Origin: Hydractinia symbiolongicarpus
Taxonomy: Eukaryota; Cnidaria; Hydrozoa; Anthoathecata; Hydractiniidae
Direction: 5' to 3'
Assembly (NCBI RefSeq): GCF_029227915.1
Contig: NC_079884.1
Span: 26,908,001 to 26,972,000, forward strand
DNA: 64,000 bases
In this document: in pieces, positions 37,301-47,737 of the stretch
Numbering within the stretch: the first letter of the stretch is position 1
How the letters are laid out: the number at the start of each line of letters is the position of its first letter
Made by a program: the position numbers and the translations under genes
The notes under the pieces: generated by a model
Told to the model about the DNA's origin: nothing
Database searches by the model: none
The model's input: only the letters and a program-made list of their open reading frames with translations

Positions 37301-40300
37301 GGAAAAGTGTTTGATATGGAAGATATGTTGATGGGAAAAGATGACGTCATGGAACAGCTAAAACAAGACCTCTACACCACTCAGGTATCACGTGACATCT
37401 AAAATGATTTTAAGTTTGATGTTTTGCTGTGTGGCGGAATGAAAATATTTTTTACTTATATTTTGTAGGATGTTCTGTCTACCTTGAAACAGAAAAACGA
37501 ATCTGAACTTTCACACATATTTCGAATTATACCAAATAATGTGCCCTCTCATACCATGGTTCGTGCAATTTTTTTTCGCGTTTGTAGATATTTTTGTTTG
37601 CGTTCGTGCATATTTTTCTTCGCGTTCGTGCTTATTTTCTTCGCGTTCGTGTATATTTTTCCTTCTCAATTTACAGGCCCAATTTAATTTTCTGATTTTA
37701 AAGAGAAAAGTGAATTTAAAATTTGTCAATTTATTCATTATTTTGACAGTCTATTTTATAGTAAACTGTCTGTATCGAGTTAAAGTTTTGTCGGTCATTA
37801 ATCATTCGGTCGTGTTTCAAAAATATAAACTTTTTGTAGCTGTTAAAGCTTGCAAATTTTCTGAAGACCTTGTTGTGTCCTTATGGATGAGTAGCATGTC
37901 GATAAATCTTAGAAGAGAAGTTTATGTCAGTATACAACGGTCTTTTTCGCTTTTTATCTCTGAAAACGCTTATCCGAAATTCGTGAGAAAATTTAATCCA
38001 CCTTTACTTTACTTTCTTCACTTGCGATAAATTGGAGTATTTTTTGAACTTATGTTGCCATCTGTTTTTTTAATTTTAAATTCGTGTTTGTTGTTCAGCA
38101 GAAGCAGTCGATCACATATCAAGATATCACAGACCAACTATTCTTATTCATGAAGCAGTCTGAGTACGAACATAAAAAGTTGATGGTAAGTCCTCTTCTT
38201 GTGTAAACAAAGAAAATTCCTTTTCACGGTATTTTTTCGTTAATCTCGAGGACTGAAAGACCTTGAGAACCTTGAATATCCATCGTTCACTAGAAAAAAA
38301 GTCTCAAAATATGTATAATATTACCAACAACATTTTAACCCAGCACTAATGATGAATTTTTTACGTATCTATTTTAAAAATATCTTTCCTTCCGATAGAA
38401 TTTACATGTCATTTTCGGTTTTTGTTCCATTGACATCCATTTTACCTTGAACAACTGGAATGTGTACATCGCGCATGTGCTGTAGATAAAATATTTGCCC
38501 CTTGCTTTGAACATAAAAGTAGTAACAAAAAAATGCATGTTCTAACCAACCAATCACCACTACCTCACTTCTGAACTCGTGTTAGAAAAATTCTCCAATA
38601 AGACGAGCATCTACAAAATAGTTTCTCTTTCATCTACATCCTGGAGAGATGTTTCAAACGGTTGTATCAATACAATAAGATTCATTCAGAAAATATTTCG
38701 TGCATTAATATTAATTTCATCTAACTTATTTATGCATTGTTGTTTTCTTGTCATCGGAAAGTTTGCGTGGTTTGTGTAAAGTTTAAAAATTTTTTATTCT
38801 ATATTCATGGTAGCCGTTGAAACAGGTATTGAGTTGATATATCTCCACTTAAATTTTCATCAATATTTTGTCACGCGGTGCACTGACTGTGATTTGAAAC
38901 TCAACAACAGAGAAGACGATGTTAAAATGTTTTGTTAAGAAGCTTAAGGATGTGAAGCTTAGACGTTGTACTAACTGCTGTGTGGCTTACAAGATACTCG
39001 ATTAAGAAAAGTTATATTGCATTGATGTTTCATTTTCTCAAATATATTTCTAATAGTTCTTCTCATTTTTTGATATCTTTATCTTGGTTGTAATAAACCT
39101 TGCTTCTTCACCTTTCCTCACCAGCATGGTACACCACGTTTCACGAAAGTTATCTAAACTACTTCTTTAATACGTAACCTGGTACATAATTAATACTATT
39201 TCCTTGTTGTTTCAGTTCGATGAATCTTTATAAATTTATAACGGTTTTTTTTTGAGATCTAAAAGAGAAAAAAATTTTGCTTTCTTAAGATATAAAGGCG
39301 AGGTAAAGATAAAAAGATGTTTTTATATAATAACTATTTATTTGTGTATATTTGTGTTATCATTTCTTGTTTCGTTATTGAATCTATCCAAATATATGAG
39401 TTATTATTAATCAAATAACCTCATAAAAGATTTGTTCGCTTTTTAATAAAGTTTTTAAGATATTTTTTTTTACCTGAACAATTTATACGTTTGTTTGATA
39501 TAATGGTTGCACGACTTCTGATAATTTAAGAAGGATACATTTGTTTGATATAATGGTTGCACGACCTCTGATGATTTAAGAAGGATATTTTTGAATTCAC
39601 AGGTACAGTTTGTTTTTCTTGTTTTGAAAAGGTTTTTGGCGGTGCCGTATTTATTTTTTTAACCAATATTGTTGTTCTGTGAACCTTCTTACGCGTAAAG
39701 TCTCCCCTTCATAAAAAACTCCTGTGGTGATAACGAGGGGTGGAATTAATTATTATTTTTGCGTTTCGTTTTTTTTTTTGCTTTATTCAAACACGATGAA
39801 AATTAGACGAAAGAGATTTTAGAGCTGGTTTCTATCTTAATATTTAATGTGTTAAAAACATTGTATGCGAGTTCTCTTCGTATTCTTCGTATTCTTAGTA
39901 TGTAGCAAAACAAGGAAAATAGTTGTCTTGCAATTTATGTGTGCACAAAAAAATGAATTCAATATTTGTTATTTCATGTTAGAACATGATGATTCTCTTT
40001 AAAAGATCATGCTTTTTTTTTTTTTAATCCTTAATATGATTTTATTTATCTTCGTTACTATTATTTACTTAATGTACCATTCATACAAATAAATAAATAG
40101 ACTTTACTCCCCCTGTTTTATGCATGCCGCGTAGTATCGTATGTTTGACCCAATACAAAATTTCAGGGGGTATGTTACTTTATTGTACGGTAAGATTTTA
40201 AATACTAGTGCTTTGCCATTTATCGTAGCTAACTCTACCATTTTTGAATTTATTCATGAGTCAGATTCACAAATATATTTATTTGTTCTTTCAAAACACT

Positions 40301-43300
40301 TGACCTAGATAAAAAAAAATTTAAAAGTTTCTTCCCTTTTAGAAATTATTCAGTAAAAACTTTTTAAAACTCTTTCAGCTTCAATTACTTTAAAAAAGTT
40401 TCAACTTTTTCAAGATACCTTTCTTTAACTTGGTAACTGTTTATCTATTCTTCTTGTGATAGCGAACTCTCATCGAACTTAAATAAAAATATTTTTTAAC
40501 CAATAAAATAGAAAAAGTGTCGGCAACTAACTACATGTGACAAACTGATAAATAGTCTTGATGCAACGTCACCACAGACAGGCTTTGCAGTCGTGGAAAC
40601 ATTCTTTCTATCATTTTAGCAACATGTCCAAACCCTCGACGGAAGCTCTTTCGACAGTTGCAAACAAGCCATACAAATTGAGTGGTGATTAATTTGAAAT
40701 AATAATTTTCTTCATCCTGGATTTTGATTACTCTGTTATTATACATGCTGCATGCGCATTTAACATTTGTCTGTTCGTTTTATATACGATGGTCGTTTTA
40801 ACACCCATCGCTGAATGGCGGTAATTGTTACAACGTGGCGTAAAAAGAAGCAAGTTGATCTTAATAATTGAAATAACGCTCATATGTATAACTATTAAGT
40901 ACCCATTACAACTCAGTGCTCTTTTAAGCAGAATATGACCCCCGTGAATCTAGAAAAAATTAAACTTAATTGCATGTTATTGTATCAGAGTTTCCGGAGG
41001 TAGATTCAGTTTATTTTAAAGTAGCTATCATACCCGATTCGGTTATAATATAGAAAAGTAATTTTATTGCAACGACGAAATTAAGATCAGTATGTTTCGT
41101 TTTGACTTGATAATTTTGTAAAACGCTGTTGCAAGGTAACGTGTTTTTTTGTTGTCAATATCTCTTGTTATTTTCGACCTGATTAAAAAGTATTTTCTCT
41201 GTTTTTTTGTAATTTTACATTTGCATCCATCCTATGTCCACTATATTTTTTATATGTTTATTGATATACATCTCCCATCTCATGAAATATTTCTCAAAGT
41301 AATGATAACAAACTTCTGAAAAATTCACCTAAGCATTTTTGTTTTCTCACTACCGAACGATATTTTCTTCATATCACAACACAGCGTGAAAAAGATTAAC
41401 TGCTTCTTAATTACTCAATCGATTAGGAATAATCTTTCTGCACTTAAATAGTTCCATAGTCGGTTTAAACTAATCAGGTTAAAACTGAGACCTCTATGAG
41501 CTAATTTGAGATGCATTAAAAGCTATAATTTTAACCCACAAACTCTCATTTTTGCTTTGTCGTCGATTTCTTCCCTGGTGCATTTAAGACAATACCGTAC
41601 AAAGTTACGATTCGTAATTACTCAGTCTAAAAGGATTTTGTCTCCATGCCACGGTGTTGTGAAAGAAAACACAATCAAAGACAATATCTTGTTCGATGTT
41701 TTTTCTAAGACTGATGTTTATATTTGGTATATTCATTTAATTTGATAAGTTTTACTTTTTAAACAATAATAAAATTGCACAGTCCCTCCTACTGTGCAAG
41801 TCAAGGCGACATTCTTCTGTTTATTAGCCGTCCCACTTGCTGCGACATTTTGTCGTGTTTGTCGAAAGAGAGTTAACATCTCATCTGTCGCATCAATTTA
41901 GATAGTTTAAACATGAAAATTTAAACATGAAATGTAGATAGGTGTTCTGTTACTTTTAAAGTTTACTTAAACTTGTCAACATGGTCATATAATTATAACA
42001 ACTGAGAGAAGTATATTGGTAATAATGGTTTAATTTGGGATTATGTTCTTAGCAAGTGTTGTTTTGCACAGATGCTTTCACATCAAACATTCTTTCAAGG
42101 TAAAAATTGGAACTTTGTTGTCAGCGTAGTCGGCTGCACTATTTTGAGTAATCTTGTGTGTTATTTGAAAGTTATCATCTGTTATAAAGCTTGGTTACTT
42201 TAGAATTCATATACTGCATATTTTCGGAAGGCACTTTACTTCCTAAACACAACCTGGATTGTTATTTAATTTCGTTATGTTAAGATTTTTTTACACAATT
42301 ACAAGCGTGTAGCTTTCTTTCTTTCCAGGGTGTTCGAGAATCGCCTGAAGGTGGCCCGCGGTCATCAGACGCCACGCAGACGGATAATTATTCAACAGAT
42401 TTTAAAACCACGCAGAACTTGTATGAAGAAAGTGTAAGGACGAAGCCACGAAGTGATTGTAGTGTACAAACTGAACTTGACATGTTCACCATGGATAAAA
42501 TATTAGAAGCGTATGAATTAATACCGACTTCTGTAGAACCTGTCATACCAGAAAGATTGCGTCGACATAATTCTATCGAGCTGAAAGGAGAGGACACTAT
42601 CGATGCGAGTGTTATTAATGAACACGCTCCAGCACATTCTCCTGTTATTGGCAACGAAATGGAGGGAGTTTGGAAGTATGGAAATAACGAAAATGTAAAC
42701 TTTCATCACGCGAATGCGTTAAAAAATATAGAGGAGGAGAGCAGTGTATTTTCTCAGAAGGAGAACGGTGAAATAAACAATAAGGAGGAGAGAAAATTCT
42801 CTTCTGAAACTGTAATATCGAGTCGATCAACACTACCCCCTGTTATTTTAACACAAGACGAAAATGAACAGGTTGGCGAGTTACTTACTGTTCATAATAG
42901 TAATAATAATAATAATAATATTGAGTTGAATAATGAGGATCGTAATTCGTTGTTGCCGAAAAATGTCGTAAATCTTAAAATCGCAAACATTATCGAGTTT
43001 GATCGATCAGATATTTCATCTGATAGCGAACCCGAGGGTTGTTTCAAAAATCGTAGACGGAAAAGAATTAGTTTGAGTAAGCGAGGTAAAGTTAGTAATG
43101 AAAGTGAACAATCTCCAGTAGAAGAAGTTGTGACAGATGAAAATAATAATACACTGAGACACAAGCAAAGAAGACTGGGCGTGTCAGCAGAACCAGTTCG
43201 TGTTTCGTGGAGTAGGTTACGTGAAACCTTTAAGCAACAGCAAATCGAAAACTTTGAATATGAAGAAGACGAAAAGAAAGAAGAAACGTCGGAGCATGTA

Positions 43301-43366
43301 GACGAATGCACTGATGAAGTAAGGCAAGGTAACATGCGCTTTTTTATTTATTTTATGTTGATCCAT

Positions 43367-43417
<51 letters not shown>

Positions 43418-46355
43418 TTTTAATTTATTATTTACACGAGATAGCATAATTTTGACAATTGAATAATAGACGCAGATCTCGAAGTAGAAGAAGATACACA
43501 ACTTCATTCATCTGATATTCTCGACACTGAGCATGCTTCCACACCGTCAGTACCAGTAATCGAAGTCGTCGAAGATCAGGACGATAATCACTCAACATGT
43601 TCTGAAGATGTTCCAATTGTAACGACTGAAAACCTGACTGATCCACTTGCAACGAAGATCGAAAGCGATGTACATATACAAACTTGTAAAGAAGAGGATG
43701 AAACAAAAGAGGAGAAGGAGAAAGATAGTAATGAAGCTATAAAAAAACTCTCTTCTTGTTCCATTAATTCTCTGCAGGTACCAGCTATGGTTTATAAGAA
43801 AAAGAACAACCTCTCTAAGCAAGAGCGAGTTTTGATGCCGTCATCTTATGTCGATATGAAGGATGAAGATATGGAAAAGAAATTCAACAATCTTGTCTTA
43901 TCCTTCCAAACTGATCAATTCACACTTCAGAAAAGGATGGATAACCAGGTAATTATATTATTTGATGTCAGCTTGATGTTTTCGTGGGGCACTTATGTCT
44001 AAGTATATTTCGTGTTGCTATAGGAACGTGCAAGAGATGTTGCAGAAGCTAGCATGGATAAAGAAATTGCAAATTTCAGTTCGAAAATAAAGGTATGTAT
44101 TATCATACGAATTTATGAAAACGGTATATGTGTTTAGATTTTCTCTACGACCTCCATAGAGATTACCCCGTAGTATAATAACCTGTCGCCACTACTACTA
44201 AACTTTTTATATCAAGTCTAATACCCTTATATAGCTGTCATTTTATGTTGTCGTTCGATAATTTTGCATCTTTCCTTCCTTATCCTAGAAAAAAAGAACG
44301 GCTATCCATGGTTCTAGAAAACATAGTTACAATATTGTCTGTTACTTATAGAGATTATCCGTGATAACATGTCGCCACTACCACTACCCTTATATCGCTG
44401 TCATTTCAGGTTCCAATTCCATATTTTTGCATTTTTTCATCCCTTAGGATTTCCGAAGACTTCAAATTGGAACACAAGAATTTGAGGTCAGTTTAATTTT
44501 TTTTTCATATGACTAAAAAATAAAAACTTCTCAATATTGTCTAATCATTTCTGAATCCTGTGTTTAGGAAGCGTATGTATTTCTTCAAAGACAAGCTGAA
44601 ATACTTCGAAAAGCAGCGATGAAAATATCTGCTCAATCCGAACAGCATGGTTGTTATCAGCAAGTAAGAAAACAGCACTCCTCGTTTATTTAGATTGAAA
44701 ATGTCATATGTAGTAGGCTTGTGGATGGAGGTAGCCTGCTTAACAATTATAACATTCGTTTGTTACCCCCGCCATGTAGAATTAAGATATTTTTTTTCGC
44801 AATGCCTTGATGAAACACTGCTGTGGAATTTCTGTCTCAAAGGGTGTCCAACTTGTTATTGTTTGGTTAAATTTGTAAATTATCAGTACTGTATTATTTG
44901 GCTAGATGAAATTTTAAGATTCTGTTTTCGCATCATCCTAACTGAATCTAGATGTAGAGATTTATTCACTGGTGATACAAAAATGAGATGTGTTACATGA
45001 CATATTAACTTGTGTCCCGCAAAACCGCTATCCATGGTTCTAGATACTTAGTTACAATATTGTGTAATCTAGGAGTTTCGTGCTGTCCCCAGCATGGAGC
45101 TGATGATTGCATACACTGAAATTTTGAAGCTAAACATAACGAGAATGGCTGATGAGTTGAATGAATGCAGGTATAGTATTACCAGTGAATATCCAACTTC
45201 TTCCCTTGTTTTACATGCAACATAAAATGGAAAATTATTTTGTTCAGGAGACGATTGCATTTTGGTTCAGATCGTTCAGATTTATCAGATTTTGAATGCT
45301 CAAAACCAACTGATGAAGGAGAGTCAAATGTTGAAAACAACGATGAAGGTGTGTGGTATTCGTATTGTACTAACATTTTTATTACGAATTACATCTTTCA
45401 ACTATCAAATATTTATGTCGTTTTAGAAACTCTTGGTGGTGAGAAAAAATCGTTCGGTGTAAGTGTGACCATGTGTTTTCTTGTTTTCTCTATTCTTTTC
45501 TTCGCAAATATTTTTGTTTTTATGAGAGGCGTTTTGGCCTACATGTTTTTATGAATGCTTAAAATGTTCAAGTTTGTTGAGATGTTTCTGTCAGATTTTA
45601 TAGCACAAAATTTCAATTAAATAAAAGATCTTACCAAATGTATTTTAGAAAACTCGTAAGAATACTTTATCTGGAATATCTCGAACACTCATGTTAGCAC
45701 AAGGCATGTCGAGTAAAGTTCGCAAGAGGAGAAAAGAAGCTTTAAATTTGCAACCTTTGATAACAAAACGTGTTAGCTTTGGTGAAACGATAGTTACTGA
45801 TGATGTAGATTCACCAAGAGCGCCTATCATTGAATGGTAAGTGATGGGTTTTATCGGTCTTTCTCTTGTGGCGCCAAATATAAAGTGATTTTGAGCGTTG
45901 AAAGTTCTTAAAAATGGGTGAAATGTAATGTCACAGAAACAACCGCATGTATCTAAAATTTCAAACACTTTAGTAAAGGCTTATATATATAGGGAGTTCT
46001 CCTCACTTAATGACTTAAATGTTTGTTTTTCTTAGTATGAATGGCCACGGTACGAAGGCCTTTACTCCATTCGCGCGAAAATTTCATGAATAAGGGTAAT
46101 CCAAAAAAAGGTCGTCTTATAATCAATTTGTTATTTTTTTATTTCAGCTCATCCGATCCAGCTGGAGCAACATTACAACAAATAAAAAGCATCGGTTTCA
46201 AACTCCTCTTATGTTTCTTTGCGTTCATCTTTTTCTATTTCTTCCTCTTCACAATAAACACCCTAGAGATCGATACTTTAAAACTGCACGATAAATTATT
46301 GCAATATATTCCTCACTCGATTGAATACCAAACCAACTCAGAAGAAGACAGGTAG
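25389..46355 (+). CDS. IRAG1/IRAG2: IRAG/LRMP-family protein with KASH5-like N-terminus (37 exons, 1475 aa)
   Basis: Exons: 25389-25535, 25891-26012, 26624-26666, 26993-27056, 27415-27463, 27755-27842, 28538-28608, 28983-29047, 30957-31009, 31161-31211, 31753-31830, 31967-32020, 32133-32195, 32338-32402, 32483-32591, 32841-32960, 33438-33533, 34077-34165, 34398-34435, 35628-35715, 36178-36262, 36617-36654, 36954-37094, 37184-37224, 37302-37384, 37469-37558 (end uncertain), 38099-38185, 42329-43328, 43470-43948, 44024-44092, 44448-44486, 44568-44663, 45073-45170, 45248-45348, 45427-45458, 45649-45836, 46148-46355. All phases close. Residues about 11-90 resemble the degenerate EF-hand of KASH5 (VFTACDEEKHGQV; GMQEWIQIV), the part that in KASH5 recruits dynein. 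Coiled coils: 142-338, 447-560, 590-706. Acidic disordered region: 707-1150. IRAG/LRMP core: 1165-1300 (FQTDQFTLQKR; ARDVAEASMDKEI; SMELMIAYTEILK). Membrane span: 1422-1444; 31-residue lumenal tail. Likely an ER/nuclear-envelope tail-anchored protein linking to IP3 receptors or the cytoskeleton (inference). Confidence 0.85.
29048..30956 (+). other. Intron 8 of the IRAG-KASH-like gene, probable old repeat insertions
   Basis: This is a long intron among mostly short ones. It contains two diverged copies of a catttaggtgac-type motif (about 30390 and 30503) and, on the minus strand near 30645-30690, a box-B-like gtgttcgaatctc that may be a decayed tRNA-SINE head. No exon was recognised. Confidence 0.35.
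35750..36032 (+). mobile_element. tRNA-derived SINE, family 1, copy 2, in an intron
   Basis: The head has a box-A-like gtgatagagcgttc and a box-B-like ggattcaaatcc about 40 bases later. The body (cagcatgagaataggattga, then tatcttaggcgg) and end (tgggtaaataatagtaataa) match the minus-strand copy at 19203-19475. It begins about 35 bp after exon 20 of the IRAG-KASH-like gene. Confidence 0.75.
37573..37664 (+). repeat. Short intronic tandem repeat (about 22-26 bp, 4 units)
   Basis: Repeated ttcgcgttcgtg followed by a T-rich stretch (tattttt, tatttttc). It lies just after the assigned end of exon 26 and keeps a 163-codon frame (37539-38030) open by chance. Confidence 0.7.
38186..42328 (+). other. 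Intron 27 of the IRAG-KASH-like gene (4.1 kb)
   Basis: Longest intron of the gene. It contains a tandem duplication of about 50 bp (tttgtttgatataatggttg, then cacgac) at about 39489-39590. I saw no exon or mobile element that I could name. Confidence 0.5.
43366..43421. repeat. (TTTA)n microsatellite
   Basis: Uninterrupted tttattta repeats within the 141-bp intron between exons 28 and 29 of the IRAG-KASH-like gene. Confidence 0.9.
44120..45072 (+). repeat. Duplicated intronic segments in adjacent introns
   Basis: Within intron 30, 44155-44250 and 44345-44410 share tagagattaycc, cctgtcgccactacta (catgtcgccactaccact in the second), acccttatat and gctgtcattt. A third motif, gctatccatggttctaga with acttagttacaatattgt, occurs at about 44302-44340 and again at about 45028-45064 in intron 32. 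Exons 31 and 32 lie between, so the duplication crossed or copied between introns. Confidence 0.65.
46036..46093 (+). other. Possible alternative terminal or cassette exon
   Basis: A good acceptor (tttttcttag, ending at 46035) lies between exons 36 and 37. Joined to exon 36 in phase it encodes MNGHGTKAFTPFARKFHE, then TAA at 46091. Such an isoform would lose the membrane anchor. A donor-like GTAATC follows at 46098, so a cassette exon is also possible. Confidence 0.35.
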
Positions 46356-46866
46356 CAGTAGCACTAAACTGGATATCATACCAAGTTGGTTCAATATTTT
46401 GCTAACCTTTAATATTTGCATATTAACATAGAGTAATATATTTTTACTACTTAATTTACACTTTGTGATGTCAATTTGGGTCTTCTGAATTTGCTATGGT
46501 AAGGGGAGACGCATCTAGCTTATATTAAGGTCTTTGAAAATGTTTTACGAGATTATTGATGCAGCCCAATAGAAATAGTCTTGTATTCTTGTTTATTTTT
46601 TTAGAGAAATTATTTTTTGTTAGTTTTTTGCAGATCCACGCATTTGAAGTTGTATATAGCGAAAATTTGTCTCGTTTATCTTTGCAGTCTTTTTGTCTCG
46701 CTTAGTATTTCGAATAACTTTCTTTTGGGTTTTTATAGTGTTTTTATATTTGCACTTGTTGTTGATAGTGGGTTAGTTTTTAGACAGATCGTTTTTGTGA
46801 CATGTATATTATCGTTGTTCCATAAAACTGTAAGTTTTGAAATATTTAAATTGTAAATATGTCAGA

Positions 46867-46884
46867 AAAAATAAATAAATAAAT
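46867..46884 (+). terminator. AATAAA cluster, likely poly(A) signal of the IRAG-KASH-like gene
   Basis: Overlapping AATAAATAAATAAA about 0.5 kb after the stop codon, same strand. Confidence 0.45.
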
Positions 46885-47737
46885 TATTTCCAAGGTAATA
46901 ATTATTTCTCATATTTCAGATTTTAAATATAAATGGATGAGTGGATGAAGTATGAACAGCGTTTACTATTTTTGTACAAGTCAACAAATTACCCATATTT
47001 ATTAAAATTTTAGGTGGAATTTTTTTATAACTATTTGCGCAAAATTTAGTCATTTTAACTACAATTTTACCAACAAAGCTACTTTTCGCCGACGAATTTT
47101 CGAATGAATTTATATGAAATTTTTTTTTAAATCAAGTGCTATGTGAAAAATAAACTTATAACCAAGGAAAATGAACAAATTTTTATGTTACAACTCGAAA
47201 TGTAAAATGGAAATCTCCTTGCGTCATCTTATTTTTAAATCGTTTTGGTTTTTAATGCACTGAAAAAAAGAAGAAGAAGAAATATTGATAAAACTCTTAG
47301 TTGACAAAAATAACTTCGGTAAAATTGGATCGATAAAAGAAAGAGAGTGAAATATTTTGATCGGTAAAAAGTATTATTCACTGAGCGAAAATTTAGTCAC
47401 TTCCATTTTTAACCTGTAACGTGCTTTGAAAAAAGTTTATCTTACTTTCAACAAATATTTTTTTGTGAGTTGTTTTAACGGAAGAGATTTTTTGCTGAGT
47501 CAGCCAATATTAAACGAAGTTCGCTGTGGTTGCTCCACGTGAGCAAACAGGCTGTGTAATGAACACACGTAAGTTTTAGAAGAACTTGTTGAATCACTTG
47601 CACAAACACACACTCTGTCGTTTATTTATTAATAAAAAAACTTGAAAAATAACTGCAATAAGATGGAGAGCAGTAAGTCCAATAAAAAAATTAAAACTCA
47701 TACTTGATCTTAGATAATTTCAAGTATAACCAAAAAT
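46885..47737 (+). promoter_or_regulatory. Intergenic and presumed promoter/5' UTR of the CREC gene
   Basis: AT-rich DNA. A CCACGTGA core at 47535-47542 resembles an E-box or ER-stress (XBP1/ATF6) element, and a CCAAT lies 26 bases upstream, which is not the canonical ERSE spacing. A donor-like GTAAGT near 47569 and an acceptor (gatcttag, ending at 47712) suggest a 5' UTR intron before the ATG at 47738. All regulatory readings are inference. Confidence 0.3.

Noticed and set aside
37539-38030. 163-codon plus-strand ORF
   Set aside because: Overlaps the end of exon 26 in another frame, contains the ttcgcgttcgtg tandem repeat, and resembles no protein; treated as intron.
40531-40746. 71-codon minus-strand ORF with a FGHVAKMIERM stretch, resembling a LINE 'GHV-RM' motif
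   Set aside because: Only this short match is present, with no flanking LINE motifs in any frame; too weak to call.
42892-43335. 147-codon minus-strand Ser/Leu-rich ORF
   Set aside because: It is the antisense shadow of the acidic, Asn/Ser-rich coding exon 28 on the plus strand.
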